Shown: positions 1-14,151, counted from the first letter of the stretch. The stretch is 64,000 nt of DNA from Chamaecyparis obtusa (GCA_027943335.1 BSBK01008852.1:175077-239076); one strand, 5' to 3'. Notes: generated from the letters alone by a model not told the origin. Numbers and translations: made by a program.

Positions 1-2722
1 TGGTGCCATGTAACCAAAGGATCCCTGAAGTGCATTTGTAGAAGCCAATGAATCGAGGGAGTTCCCAAAAAACACTTTTGCAATGCCAAAGTCTGCTATA
101 TATGGAATTTTATCATCCCCCATTAACACATTGCTTGGTTTCAGGTCACAATGTATCACTTGCACGAAACAATAATCATGTAGATACTCCATCCCCTGGG
201 CTATCCCTGATGCTATTGTTAATCTATCATTTAAGTTTAGTTTACATTCATCTCCTTCTTCAGGGTACAGCCACCTATCTAAACTTCCATTTGGCATGAA
301 TGGGAGAACCAAAGCTTTAAGAACAGGGTTTGAACAGACTGTTATGATCTTAATCACATTACGATGTCGAACTCTTTTCAGTGCATCGCATTCTGTAATA
401 AAACTTTTTTGGGCATTTTGATCTTGGAAGTTAAGGACTTTGACAGCAATATGTCTCCCATTACTCAGAATTCCTTTATAAACTGATCCAAATCCACCCC
501 TCCTTAGCAGATTTCCCTCATTAAAGCCATTTGTGGAACTCACAAGTTCTTCATATGAAATCCTTATGGGTTGTACATGAAGATCAACGGTACTCTGATC
601 TACACTGTCAGTTTCACTAGAGGAACTCTGTTCTACATTGTCTGTAGGGATGCTATGCCTCTTATATCTCCATTTGTAGGAAAATGCAAGCAATAGAAAG
701 CACAGGATTAATATTACAATGCTGATCAGAACAGCAATTATTACCTTATGGGAGAGTGATAGCCCTTTGTGCTTGGCTTTGAAATTGGGGCACGGTGCTA
801 AATTTATCCATGCACCACAGAGACCAAGATTTCCTGCAACTGCCGAGGTGTCAAGATCTGAGAAAACTCCTCCCTTTGGGACCTCTCCGGTTAACCTGTT
901 TGAAGATAGGTTCAGATGGCGAAGCATTTTCATGTCTTGCAAAGCCACTGGTATTGTACCTGACAAATTGTTGCAAGCAAAGTCTCTGTCTTGAAGATAC
1001 TTTAGTGTTGCCAGAGACGCTGGAATTGGGCCTTCGAATGCATTCCAAGAAAGATTTAGATATTCTAAAGCCGTGCAGCTTGCTAGAGCACTAGGAATGC
1101 CAGTAGAGAAATGATTGTGAGATAAATCTATAGCTAATACCATAACCATTTTGCTTACATCCAAAATTGAACCTTGCAATAAATTGTTTGAAAGGTTGAA
1201 ATACAGATTCATATTCTCGAGACCTGCAACTTCAGGAGGTATATTTCCTGTAAGTTGGTTGTAAGCCAAGTCCAGCGTTGCTAAAGTTTGGCATCTTCCT
1301 AAACTAGCAGGTATTTCACCTGACAGTTGATTGTGGGCAAGATTAAGCTCTCGTAATTGTGGGAGGTTCCCAAGACTCTGCAATTGTCCCTGAAAGCATG
1401 TTTACACTTATTGACAACAATCCAAGCCTTTTTGATTGCCCAAAACTTTCTGGAATTCTTCCTTCTAAATTGTTTTCGTCTAGAAATATCCTCTCCAGAT
1501 TTGAGAGTTCACCCAGTGTAGATGGAATGGACCCATTGAAGTGGTTTCCTTCCGGGGTTAGTGTTGCCAAGTTTGTGAGGTTACCGATCTCATCTGGTAT
1601 GCTTCCCCCAAATCCATTTGAATTCAATGCAAGAAAGGAGAGTGAATTGGACAGGCGGCCAATTGAATTGGGCAAGATGCCAGTGAGATAATTTAAGCCC
1701 AAATCAAGAATTTTCAGGCTGGAGCAATTTGTCAACGCAGTTAAAATGGGCAAACCACTGCCTCCACTCACAAAATGATTCTGCCACAAAATAAACCGTT
1801 GCAGCTTCTTCATGTTCCCAAAAACCAGGGGCACTGCGCCGCTCAGTTTGTTGCGCTCCAGATAAAGCACTTGGAGCTGAGTCCAATTACCCACTGAGGT
1901 GGGTATTTGTCCACTGAGTTGATTTCCCCACAAATACACTTCTTCCAACTCTGAAAGCCTGCCAAGCTCCCAGGGAATTGGGCCAATTAAGTTGTTCCGA
2001 TATATTTACAATATGTAGAGATGACTACAATTGGAAATTGGAGATCCTGTTAAGTTGTTTGTGTGAAGATTAAGCCAGTTTAACTGACTAAGCATTCCCA
2101 ATTCAGCAGGAATGCCACCTTGAAGTCTATTTTGGGCCAAGTGAAGGACAGTTAAAAAGGTCAGGTTTCCTAAGACAGGTGGGATAATGCCTGTCAAGTT
2201 GTTTACTCCTAATTGCATGATTTCTAGATTTGAAAGGAGGCCAAATTCAGAGGGAATGCTTCCACTTAAATTGTTAAAAAATAGATCGAGAGATTGTAGA
2301 GAACGGCAGCCTCCTAGAGAGGATGGAATGGATCCTTCCAAATTGTTATAAGACAAACTAAGTAATTTCAAGCGAAGAAGCCTTCCAAGTTCATACGGAA
2401 CATGGCCCTGCAAGCTGTTATTAGAGAGATCAAGTACTCTAAGGAAGGAAAGGTTTCCAAGTAATGGAGAGATGGGGCCAAGTAATCCCATACCTCTGAG
2501 ATTCAATGAAACCACACGCTGTCGATGGGAAGAGCAGGTAACACCACTCCAATTGCAGAAGATATGGCCGGGAGATCAATCGAGCAAAGAATTATATGGA
2601 TCGACAGAGAGGGCAACCTTGAAACCAACCAGAGCTTGATGATCAGAATAATTGGAAGACTCTGCCGTAAGTGCAGGCAGTGCAGAGAAAAAGAGTAACA
2701 GAGGAAGCATCATCATCTTCAT
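1..2722 (-). pseudogene. LRR receptor-like kinase (LRR-XII type), broken, 3' end outside window
   Basis: Membrane receptor kinase of the plant pattern-recognition type. Reading from an ATG at 2720-2722 there is a hydrophobic signal peptide (MLPLLLFFSALP), an LRR N-terminal cap (CNWSGVTC), many LRRs of the LxxNxLxGxIP type down to about 850, a cysteine-flanked cap (NLGLCG), a transmembrane helix (about 695-755), then the kinase N-lobe and catalytic loop. The HCDLKPSN loop lacks the usual Arg before Asp (non-RD), as in the FLS2/EFR/Xa21 group. DFG and GSFGYMAP follow, and the window ends there. Breaks: TGA at 2576-2578, where the cap normally has Trp; TAA at 2006-2008; and a net -2 (or +1) frameshift near 1374-1382. 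After the frameshift I read no further stop through TM and kinase. The first Gly of the glycine loop is Arg (LRRGGFGSV). Domain assignment is firm; subfamily XII rests on the non-RD loop and architecture. Confidence 0.93.
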
Positions 2723-4165
2723 TCTTATAATAAAAATAATTAATGTTACACACCATATTTGTTTTCCCCAACTTTTGGGGATGATGAAGATCAGATGTAT
2801 AGCGCCTTGATTTGTACCAAATTCTTGTAAAAATAAATAATGGTAAGCGTGCTAGGTAATTCGGCTCACCAAATTTTACGAATGATGCAGAGAAGATGAA
2901 GAACGTTTGCAGTTGTATCAAATTAAATTTATTGCAAGTCTGTGTAGGATGATATGAAACACACCGCATTGACTATATGTTGAATTATTGATATGGAGTA
3001 ATTTTATAAACAAGTTTCTTTATTGACTTATATCAATCTTTGGAATTTTTTATTTATTTTTAGTTTTGATCAAATGAGAAAAATATTTCAGAACAGTTGT
3101 ATAAACAGCTTCAGTTATTGAATCAGCTACTTCTAGCTGTAACAAACATGCATTTTGAGATGTTTTGATACATTAGTATATTTAGAAATATTATAACTTT
3201 GTATAAATTTAAATTATTTTTTTGTTTTATTTTATTTATTTATTTATTATACAAATTTTTATATATTTATATCATATATGTATATTCATATGTGCTTATA
3301 TTCTCATATTTTCAATCTATTTATACATCTAGTATACTTACAAATACATTTATTTTTATAAATATGTTAACGACAACTCTTTTATTCTTGGAGTCATTTT
3401 TATAGTTATGGGGTTGGCCTAGAGGTGGTAAATTTGGTTCATTCAAATCAAATTTTGTTGACTCATACAAAACACTTTCTTATCTTGGACTAACTATATT
3501 AATTGTTAACCACACAAATCCAAAATATGTTGTTATGTCCTTGTGTTTAAAGACATACACTACATTCATTTTATATTGCAAATACTCATAAATCCTTTTT
3601 CATTCTAAGAAGCTAAGACTTTATATTTGGTTAGACTAAGAGAAATCTAGATCTCCACAATCATTGTAGAAAAATATTAATGATTAAAGAGTTTTGTTTG
3701 TAATCTCAAGTACATACATTTCTATGAGTTCATTTAGGAAAACATATATCGTGATGATAAAATGAAAAACTTCCAAAAGTAATTTAAACTACTATTAGTC
3801 TCTGATTATTAGGAAAATATAAAGAAGCTAGTAAAACCTTCATCCTAATCACATGCACATGGTTATAACAAGTAAGCTTGTAGCTACCTTAATTCTTAAT
3901 TAACTAGTTTAAATATAATATAATATAATATAGATAGCCAAGTCATAATGGGGTTGCATTGAAGATATATGTTGTTTATAAGAACTAGTGTTTAGTTTAT
4001 GATAATATTGTGAATTATGTTCTTAAAAACTTTTGGAGGTTTGTCTCCTTAAAGTGACTTATTAATTTTAGGCAACTGTCAAATATTTGTGGTACATTTA
4101 TAATAATATATTTTTACTCATGAAAATGATTTTAGTGTATGTGCTATAAAAGCCTAATATTAACA
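2723..4165. other. Non-coding AT-rich interval
   Basis: No coding sequence, RNA gene or repeat structure could be supported. The right part contains short TA-rich runs (around 3910-3930). It should include the 5' flank of the receptor kinase pseudogene. No convincing core promoter was identified. Confidence 0.5.
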
Positions 4166-5004
4166 TGATGTAGGAGCAGTGTCAGGGAAAACCTGGATCA
4201 CCCAAAATATATATTTTTTAGTGGTTTCTTTCCAAAGTTTTTGAATTTCTGGATACCCATTTAGGCAAATTAGAGATTCCAAGTCTTAGATTTCCAGTGC
4301 TGCATTTTCAAAACCTACTATTTTTAGTAAGTTTTAATTTTAAGGTGTATGGAGACAACAATTTAAAGGAAGCTTGAAAATAGAAAATTAAGCACTTTGG
4401 TGAAAGTATCAGGTCAAAATATTTCGCTGATTGAAATTTATTAAGGTTACAAGTTTTTGAAAACTTGTTGAAAAATCTTCCTAGTCAAGTTTGAGGCACT
4501 AAATGGCCCCGTAGGGCCTCGAAAATGGGAAAACAAACATAGCCCATATATAATGCTATAGTTTTCTCAGAGAGGTTTTCGATGCTTCAAACAGCTCGTC
4601 AATCAAATACTTGGATCAAAAGTTATGCCTCTTGGAAGTTGGACCAAGTTTTGGGAACTATCTTATTTTCAAACCTGGTTCAAATTTGAATTTCAAATTC
4701 TCTGTTTTGGCACCCAACTGCGAAATTTCAGATTTTGGCTCTAAACTCTAAAAAATATGTTATCTTGGGTCCATCTTCAACTTGGAAAGAAGTTTTGGAA
4801 GAAGACAATGGGATAGTAGGAAAAGTGTAGGCCTTAGAACTCCTGGTAGTTTGTAAATTTGCTATAGCCAGTGAGCATGTAGTAGGTGTTGATTTTGTAA
4901 TATAATTGTAATCATGAAAGTTGATGTCAGTTATATAATAGTGAAGGCAATTTTTATTCATTTTATTTTTGCCCTTTTGTGACTTAGGTTTTCTAGCCTC
5001 GGCA
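4166..5004 (+). repeat. 5' LTR of gypsy 1
   Basis: About 839 bp starting TGATGTAGGAGCA and ending CA directly before the primer site. The start, the ATCACCCAAAA block and a TTTTTAGTAAGTT block are shared with the LTRs of gypsy 2. A TATA-like ATATATAA lies near 4543-4550. Confidence 0.75.
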
Positions 5005-5006
5005 AG

Positions 5007-5017
5007 TGGTATCAGAG
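5007..5017 (+). other. Primer binding site (initiator Met-tRNA)
   Basis: TGGTATCAGAG, the standard plant initiator-Met-tRNA complement, lies two bases after the LTR end. It fixes the LTR/internal junction. Confidence 0.8.
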
Positions 5018-5099
5018 TAGGTCGTTCCTGAGTGTGGGGTCAGAGTGTCAATTGTGAGGTAGTTCACACCAGGACTTGTGGTTATGGTTTGAGGTCAAG

Positions 5100-7840
5100 A
5101 TGCCTCCAAGAGTAATGCACGATATGTGTGGGGGTAGAAATGTTGGTGGAAGGAATGCTTTAATGAAAGAGGGTTTTAGGTCCCTCTACAGACAAATCAA
5201 TCCACTGTATGAGGAGTTGAGAAAGATTTAATCTTGGTAGAAGGGAAGAAAGTGAAGAGGAAGAAGAGATTGAAAATCCAATTGAAGATGAAGGAAAAGA
5301 AGATGAAGATCAAAATTAAGTGTGGTGGTTAAGGGCCATTTTGAAGATAGGAAAAATACCCAGTATTGAGGTTTCCTATTACTCTATAAATTTGAAATCA
5401 GAAGAGGTCATCGACTAGATAAATGAGATGGGGGAATATTTTAAGTATGAGGAGATAGAGGACCCAAATTGGGTCAAGTTTGCAAAGACAAAGTTGAAGG
5501 GTCATGCCAATAATTGGGGGAAGGAGGTCTAGCTAGAAAGAAATAGGAGAGGAAAGGAAAATATCATCAGGTAGGATTAGATGGTTGAGAAACTAAGGAA
5601 ATAGTTCATTCCAATGGACTATGAGTTGGACTTGTTGAAGAAGCTATAGGGGTTAAGACAAGTTTGAAAGTCTATTAAGGAGTCTATTGAGGATTTTTAT
5701 AAAATGATTGTTAGAAAAGGCCATGCAAAGGCCAACAAGGAAAACGTATCATGTTACCTTAATGGGTTAAGGATAAGCATTCAAGAGGAGCTAAGCTTGG
5801 TCATAATGATTGATATTGAGGATGTGTATCTTTTTTATTTAATAGTGGAAGAGAAGTTGAATAAGATATTTGAAGAAAAGAAAAGAGGGTGAAATCAAGG
5901 AGGAATGGGTGGTGGAAGATCCTTTTGGAATTGAAATGAGGATCGAAGGAAAAATAAAGATGTGGGTAGCAACCGAAATCAGGGGAACTAACAGCTTCAA
6001 CCGACCCTGTAATCAAAACAATGGTAAACAAAGATGAAGAGGAAGAACTAGAAAAGGGTCTAGGAGAGGCAACTTTAGAGGAACTTGTTTCTAGTGTGGT
6101 GATGAAGGACACTGAGCCTATGAATGTTCACAATGCCAAAAAAGGATAGATAGAAGAACTGAAGGTCATGCACAAGTTACACACATAGGTGAAGAATCTC
6201 AGACAGAGAACTCAGATGGTTCCAAGAGGGGAGAAGCCCTATTTTTTAGGAGACCCTGGTTAAAATAATAAAATGAATCATATTAGAGGAAGATTCTATT
6301 CCACACTAAATGCAAGTGTGAGGATAAGTGTTGTGATGTGATTATTGATAGTGGAAGCACTGATAATATAGTGTTAGAATAAATAGTCACAAAATTAAAG
6401 TTAAAGTGGGAGAGACATCCACATCCATATTGGATTGCCTAGTTGCAGGGTGACCACAAGGTTTTGATCAACAAGAAATTCTTAGTGAAATTCAAGATTG
6501 GTGGTTATTCTGATGAGGTACCATGTGACATCATACCCATAGATGCATGTCATATGTTGTTAGGGAGGACACGATAGCTAAATAGATGTTCTATACATGA
6601 TGGTTATGTAAACACCTATTCCTTGAAAAAGGATAGAGTTCATCATAAGTTTAAACCCCTAACGAAGGAAGAAGAAAAGGTATGCAGTACCTCTAGGAAA
6701 TGTTTTGTTGAAGGAAGAAATTTTTTGGAGGGCTTGAAACATGAATGCATGTGTTATGCCTTAGTTCCTAGATTGGATAAAGAAGATAGTAGGGAAGTGC
6801 TTCTAGAAATTTCATGTCTTTTGAATGCGTTTTATGATATTGTGTCTAATAATGTACTTGAGGGATTACCACCAGTGAGAAAAATTATCCATCAGATAGA
6901 TTTAACTCCTAGAGCTAGTTTTCCAAATTAGGCATCCCATAGGATGACCCCTACTGAGAATTAGGAGTTGAATAGAAAATTTCAAGAATTGCTGAGGAAA
7001 GGATTTCTTTGGGAGACCCTTTGTCCATATGTGGTACCTGCATTACTAGAACCAAAGAAGGATGTGGAGTGGACGATGTGCACAAAATCCAAGGCCATAG
7101 ACAAGATAACAATCAAATATAGATTTCCCCTACCGAGGATGGATGACCTTATGGATGGCTTGAGTGGAGTACAATATTTCATGAAGATAGATCTCAAGAG
7201 TTGGTATCAGTAGATTTAGATCAGAGAAGGTGATAAATGGAAGACTTCCTTTAAGACCAAAGAAGGCATGTATGAGTGGTTTGTAATTCCTTTTGGACTA
7301 AGAAATGCACCAAACACATTCATGTAGTTCATGAATGAGGTACGAAAGAAATTTTTAGGAAATTTTTTTTATTCTGTATTTAGATGATATTCTTTTTTAG
7401 TAAGACCCTAGATGAGCACTGAAAGAATATTTGTAGAGTCTTTCAAAAGCTAAGAGAGGAGAAACTATTGATTAACTTGAAGAAATGTAGTTTTATAAAA
7501 AGAGAATTCGTGTACCTTGGGTTTTTTTGTCTCAGTAGACAGTATTAAAATGGACCCATAAAATGTGAAGGTCATTCTAGAATGGACTACCCCAAGGACT
7601 ACAACTAAGGTGAGGTCCTTTCATGGTCTAGCTAGTTTTTTTATAAGAAGTTCATTAGAAACTGTAGTAGTATTTTGGACCATTTATTGAGACAATCAAA
7701 GGGGATAGAAAGGAGTTCAAATGGATTGTAGGAGTAGAATTTTTTTGACCTTCTCAAGAAAAAGTAAGCCCATTGTGTATTTCAGTGAAAATGTAAATGA
7801 TGCAAAGAAAAAGTAGTCTATAGAAATATTGTCATCATAG
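5100..7840 (+). pseudogene. gag-pol remnant of gypsy 1
   Basis: The ATG at 5100 opens MPPR as in gypsy 2. Readable blocks are gag (YEEIEDPNWVKFAKTKLKGH near 5440-5510; GHAKANKENVSCYLNGLR near 5720-5775), a CCHC knuckle near 6085-6130 with a stop inside, protease VIIDSGSTDN near 6336-6366, [18 protein letters not shown] near 7110-7155 and a broken YLDD box near 7375-7395. RNase H begins near 7765 and is lost at about 7830. The frame changes several times, so this copy is dead. Integrase and chromodomain are absent. Confidence 0.85.
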
Positions 7841-8089
7841 GTTTATCATCATTGGAAATATTATTGGTATAAATAATGTTTACATGGTTAATCAAGGTAT
7901 ATTGAAAGGTATAAAGCCATCTTTGTCTTCCCAAGTTATGTTCCACCAAAAATTAATGCATGATACAATCCTTCATTTTACTTCTTTGGCGAAAGCCAAG
8001 GAATGAATTTCTCTTCCTTCAGATTATTCTATGGTTACTACTTAAAAAATTATAACAAAAAAATCAATAAAACCTAGCAATCTTGAAAG
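7841..8089. other. Short non-coding gap before the CACTA end
   Basis: No gene or repeat was recognised between the lost 3' part of gypsy 1 and the left terminus of the CACTA element. Confidence 0.4.
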
Positions 8090-8106
8090 GATCACTAGTA
8101 CATTTT
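8090..8106 (+). repeat. CACTA left terminus with GAT target copy
   Basis: GAT at 8090-8092, then CACTAGTACATTTT. This matches the inverted right terminus except for the sixth base and has a CATTTTT block just inside on both ends. GGTCGAA motifs follow from 8132. Confidence 0.65.
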
Positions 8107-8330
8107 GCACCATTTTTTGACGCACTATTGGTCGAAGTTTCTACCCAACTTGGTTGAATAGTCGACCAAATGGTTCGTCGCTATTATATGCATTGAAATA
8201 TCAACCCATTGCTACAACCGTAGAATGATCGATGACAATATTGGTCAAAATTGAAGGCAATCTTGGTCGAAAATAACATTAGCAAGTGTTGGTATATTGG
8301 TCGATCCTTTGACCAATATAGATTAAATTT

Positions 8331-8594
8331 GGTCGAAATATGTGGTCATTCCGACCAAGATGCCAAAATCAATGTGGTCACATTTTGACCAAATTTTGTC
8401 GCGCTTTTGACCAATCTTGGTTGAAATATTTGTCATCTCCGACCAAGATACCAAACTCGCGACGGTCATATTTCAACCACACGTCGTCGCACTTTAGACC
8501 AATATTGGTCAAATTATTTAGTGGTTCCGACCAGGATGCCATACCCATGACACCATGTTTCGATGAACTATTGGTCGATTTCTAGACCAAACTA
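8331..8594 (+). repeat. 88-bp tandem array near the CACTA left end
   Basis: Three diverged units begin at 8331, 8419 and 8507 (spacing 88 and 88). Each starts GGTCRAAA or similar, has a central CCGACCAAGATNCCA block, and ends near GACCAAT. Each unit therefore carries the same short motif in both orientations. Short repeated motifs near termini are typical transposase-binding sites in CACTA elements; that role here is inference. Confidence 0.75.
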
Positions 8595-8656
8595 GCCATG
8601 ATTTCGACAATTGAGAGTCAAAATTTTGACAAAAGATAGAGTGTTTAAAAAAATTG

Positions 8657-8721
8657 AAGATAAATATCCAGACTAATCACCAATGACATCCTGATTGGTG
8701 ATTAGTCTAGACATTTATCTT
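8657..8721. repeat. Foldback (28-bp arms) at the start of copy 1
   Basis: Arms 8657-8684 and 8694-8721 pair at 26 of 28 positions around a 9-base loop. A decayed version sits at the start of copy 2 (10072-10136). It could be a small foldback element or a rearrangement scar. No product can be assigned. Confidence 0.7.
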
Positions 8722-8881
8722 TAGGTGTCCACACTCATTCTGTTGCTTGTTGCCAGTGGGTCCCTGCTCATTCTATTTTCCAGACTTCTTTGGGCTCTAG
8801 CAATCCATCTGCTCTGCTCTGCTTTGCGTGAAACTATGGGTTTTTTCATTTTGTTTGAACTATTTGAGAGATAGGCTCTGA

Positions 8882-9664
<783 letters not shown>

Positions 9665-10071
9665 GAAACTTAGTACACAATTGTAATCTTAATGAAGTGA
9701 CAAATGTGTTTGTTCTAGCAGGGACCTTCCGCTAACAAATAGCCAATGCTATTCAATTTGGCTCTGACTTTTTCTTATATGAGTTTTATCTGTTTGAAAC
9801 TTTATTTAGTTTATCAGCCCTTTAGCCGAGGACTTACTAACTTGTAAGTCTTTAGAGAAATATTAACTATGGCAAGGAAATTTAGCTATGGAAATTTTTT
9901 TTCAAGTGGTAGATAATGCTACGAAAACCTTTCTTTTTTTAAAAAAAAATCTTGTTGGAAAATATTCTATACTAAATCAATTCTACAACAAAGAAAGTCT
10001 AGTTCAACTAATAGGTATGGTGTGCATCCATTTTATGGACATCTACCACAATGATTTCCCCCACCAAGATG

Positions 10072-10136
10072 AAGATAAATATCCAGACTAATCACCAACG
10101 GCTTCCTGATCGGTAATTAGACTAGATATTTATCTT
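10072..10136. repeat. Foldback at the start of copy 2, decayed
   Basis: Counterpart of the 8657-8721 hairpin. The arms still pair over most of their length but with more mismatches, which fits independent decay after duplication. Confidence 0.6.
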
Positions 10137-10241
10137 CAGGTGTCCACACTCATTCTGTTGCTTGTTGCCAGCGGGTCCCCTACTCGTTCTTTTTTCCAGA
10201 CTACTTTGGGCTCTAGCAATCCATCTTCTCTACTCTGCATG

Positions 10242-11010
<769 letters not shown>

Positions 11011-11388
11011 GAAAATTAGTACATAATTGTCATCTTAATGAAGTGACAAATGTGTATGTTCTAGCAGGGACCTTCTGCTGACAAATAGCCAATGCTATTC
11101 AATTTGGCTCCAACTTTTGCTTGTATGAATTTTATCTGTTCATATATTTGAAATTTTATTTAGTTTATCATCCCTTTAGCCAAGGACTTACTAACTTGTA
11201 AGTCTTTAGAGCAATATTAACAGTGGCAAGGAAATTTAGCTATGTAAACTTTTTCTCAAGTGGTAGATAATGCTACGAAAACCTTGCTTTAAAAAAAAAA
11301 ATCCTACTGGAAAATATTCTATACTAAATCAATTCTACAACAAAGAAAGTCTAGATCAACTGATAGGTATGGTGTGCATCCATTTTAT

Positions 11389-13075
11389 CTAGATCAATTC
11401 CTATTTGTGTTAAATCAAATGTTTCATTTTCACATACCACTTGTAAGCATCAACACGTTGAAAGCCCTCACTTGTCCTTGTGTAACAACAACCACATCTA
11501 ATGCTTGCTTGTGGCCTAGAAAGAAAAATTATGTCTTAGCTCAAGAGTACTTAAATGAACCATTCTGAAATTATTTTACTTTCTTAAACTCTTTCTTGAT
11601 TTTTTTTCTTTTCTTCCTTACTTTCATGTTAAACTTATTTCGCATGCCAATTAAATTGAATTATAGAAAAGAAAGCATGTATGACAAGAATATTAAAATA
11701 AATTAAATGATCAGCACTAACTTAGACCAGAAGCAAAAATGATAGGCACATACCCTTGATAAAAACAAAAGTTGCATTCATAGCAATGCAAGGCTCATTA
11801 GCAGGATCCATCAAAGATTTAACCATGCAATTGCCTATGCTTGTAGGATAAAATAAAATATTACATGGTAAATCCAATGTAAAAAAAAGAATGAATTTTT
11901 CAACACACACCTTAAGAAATGGAATAATCCATCAGAGGCTTTTAAAATAGATTACAACAAATATATTGCACATGAGTTATTAATCATTAAAATTTTGTCA
12001 ATAGGAACAAAGAGTTGGGGAACTACTTGCTATCTAAGATGTAGATAATATAAAATTTTATCATGCAAAACATAGATAAATGTAGTGATTCTTTCTTGCA
12101 AACAAACTTTGAATATGAAATCTCAAGACCTCTATCAAAGATGACATGCTAAGTCTGATTTTAATTGTTAGGAATTTGTTGTCATACAGCCCCAAAACTA
12201 TGTATTATTCCCAATTTGAGATGAAATGGTCATATTCATGCTGCACAATGAATAACTGAATTAAAGTAACTCTTCATAATATGTCATTGCAACTAGTCTA
12301 TGAGACTAAATGCTTGGCTATATATAGAATGGCCATATTATTCTTGACTCTTTTAAGTGTATTATGGCACAAATACCTATCATTTTATACACATCTAAAA
12401 GATTATTGCTAACAATAAAAGTTGTTTTTAGAGAGTTTCCCTGATATTTCAGTGCTATTGTTTTAAATATTCTAGATCTTATTAAAAAATTGAATTAAAT
12501 TACAAATACCAAAGCTTTTAAAACATCTTTTATTTGTGCCTAAAAACACATATTTAGTGAAAAAACTGTGAAGGCTATAATAAACAAATGGTTTAACTGA
12601 AAAATAGGTTTCTTACATAGTTGCAAGAAAAAATTCCAATTAGTAGCACTTACAGTTGGTTCAATTATTTTTATCCTCCTCTATCTAGATAAGAGCATGG
12701 TACTCATATCAGAGCTGATATCTTGGCCTCAAAAACACCATTAATGGTTCGTTCTCAAACACTCCTTTCAATGATAATAGTAAGTTAAAATTTACATTAT
12801 CAGTGGGCAAAGCAATAATATATTCCTTGGAAGGACAAGACATGCCATAGATGAAAAAGACCAAGACTTAAAAGAAAGGTTTGAATGCAATGACTGAAAG
12901 AGTTGTTTGAAAGATTGAATATTATGTTACAATAGGGAATTCTCTTTTCTATATATTAAGATTGTACCTCTAAGTTGCCAGTGCAGATTCAAGTTAAATT
13001 ACAGGACTGGGGTTTGGGTTCGCCATATGAAAACTTATTTTTCCTCACTATTATACATGCATTCATATATATATG
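11389..13075. other. Non-coding interval inside the CACTA element
   Basis: No gene, RNA or ordered repeat recognised. The short open frames here lack family motifs or coding-like composition. Confidence 0.45.
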
Positions 13076-13144
13076 GATGGGTGTGTGTGTATATATGTAT
13101 ATTGATATATAGACATATATAAACACACACACACACACACACAC

Positions 13145-13198
<54 letters not shown>
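13076..13198. repeat. (GT)n/(CA)n/(TA)n microsatellite, left half
   Basis: TG, CA and then TA dinucleotide runs stop exactly at the start of the gypsy 2 LTR. The TA and TG runs resume immediately after the element, so one microsatellite was split by the insertion. Confidence 0.9.
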
Positions 13199-13203
<5 letters not shown>

Positions 13204-14049
13204 CAGGAGCATCTAGGGTGTAAGAGCAATCTTGCATCACCCAAAAATATTTATGTTTTTGTATTCAATAAGGGCTATCTTGTGCAGAGCTTCTATTTTA
13301 TGGAAACTTGCTATTTTTAGTAAGTTGGTCGTACAATCTTGAAATGTTCTTATTTTAAATGTGGAGGTTCATCTTAGTCATATCAGCCTGCCATTAAAGT
13401 TTCATGGCTAGATTAGGTCTAGTTTTGAAGATATTGAAGATTTTCGGTATTGGCAACAGGGTACAAAAACTTTGAACTCAGTTTTGAAGGATTTAGAGGC
13501 CCCAAATGAGGTCAAAAATTTGGGTGATAGGCACTTGTGCAAGTCAAGCTTGTAGATAGCTTCATGGGCTTTCCGAAATGGGGTTATAATAGTCAATCAG
13601 GTCAACTGGTGATGACTTATGGTCTCCGAAAGTTGGGTCACCTAAAATGGTGGAAAATAATTTTTCTTCAAAATTTTTGTTCAGGTTTCAAAAGTTATTT
13701 TGAGCCGACTTTGATGTAATAAATTGAAAAATAAAATAATTCTAAGTTTGGTCGGCCCCAAGGGCTAAATTTTTGGAACCTTCTCGGGTGGTGGAAAATG
13801 CCTATATAAAGAAGGCCCGTAGTGTTGTGTAGGGAAGTTCTAGGTAGTAGATTTGGGTATTGATTTGAGGCTTTGTCCTATAGAATATTGTAAGGGAATG
13901 CCCATGTGGCTTTGCATATTGTAATTCTGAAAGTTTGTAATTCCACATTTGTGGAGATAATAAGAAGCCAATTTTCTGTTCTTTCATATTGTTGTTATTT
14001 CTCTATTTCTATTATGTGTTTGTGGTATTAAGGGGAGCACCCTTCATCA
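13199..14049 (+). repeat. 5' LTR of gypsy 2
   Basis: Starts TGATGCAGGAGCATC and ends CACCCTTCATCA. A TATA box (CTATATAAA) sits at about 13802-13810, so transcription would start some 25-35 bp downstream. Confidence 0.95.
13802..13810 (+). promoter_or_regulatory. TATA box of gypsy 2 LTR
   Basis: CTATATAAA is conserved at the same place in the 3' LTR (19302-19310), in a stretch where the two LTRs differ little. Confidence 0.7.
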
Positions 14050-14051
14050 AG

Positions 14052-14062
14052 TGGTATTAGAG
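14052..14062 (+). other. Primer binding site of gypsy 2 (Met-tRNA type)
   Basis: TGGTATTAGAG, one transition away from the consensus seen in gypsy 1 and gypsy 3, two bases after the LTR end. Confidence 0.8.
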
Positions 14063-14151
14063 TAGGAGTTCTTGAGTGTGTAAACAGATCACCGACTGTG
14101 AGGCAGTTTGCACCAAGACCATGGTTCAGGTTTTCAACGCACATCGCAAAA

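Larger units (their letters stand above)
4166..7840 (+). mobile_element. Ty3/gypsy chromovirus 1, 3'-truncated
   Basis: Order: 5' LTR, Met-tRNA primer site, gag with a CCHC knuckle, protease, reverse transcriptase and the start of RNase H, all on the plus strand. The sequence stops resembling pol near 7830, within the RNase H stretch (KPIVYFSENVNDAKKK). No integrase or 3' LTR follows. It is the most decayed of the three gypsy copies, with many stops plus frameshifts. The LTR start and the gag, protease and RT motifs match gypsy 2 closely enough to place them in related families. The right boundary is approximate. Confidence 0.85.

Noticed and set aside
48..1094. Plus-strand open frames at the left edge
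   Set aside because: They lie antisense to the receptor kinase, which has full domain support on the minus strand.
8130..8600. 88-bp array as a CRISPR or satellite DNA
   Set aside because: The units are contiguous with no unique spacers and the context is a plant transposon end. Only three units are present.
12660..12740. Possible primer-site-like AGAGCATGGTACTCATATCAGAGC
   Set aside because: No LTR precedes it and no retroelement coding sequence follows.
12989..13240. Minus-strand open frame
   Set aside because: Microsatellite translation crossing the LTR boundary.
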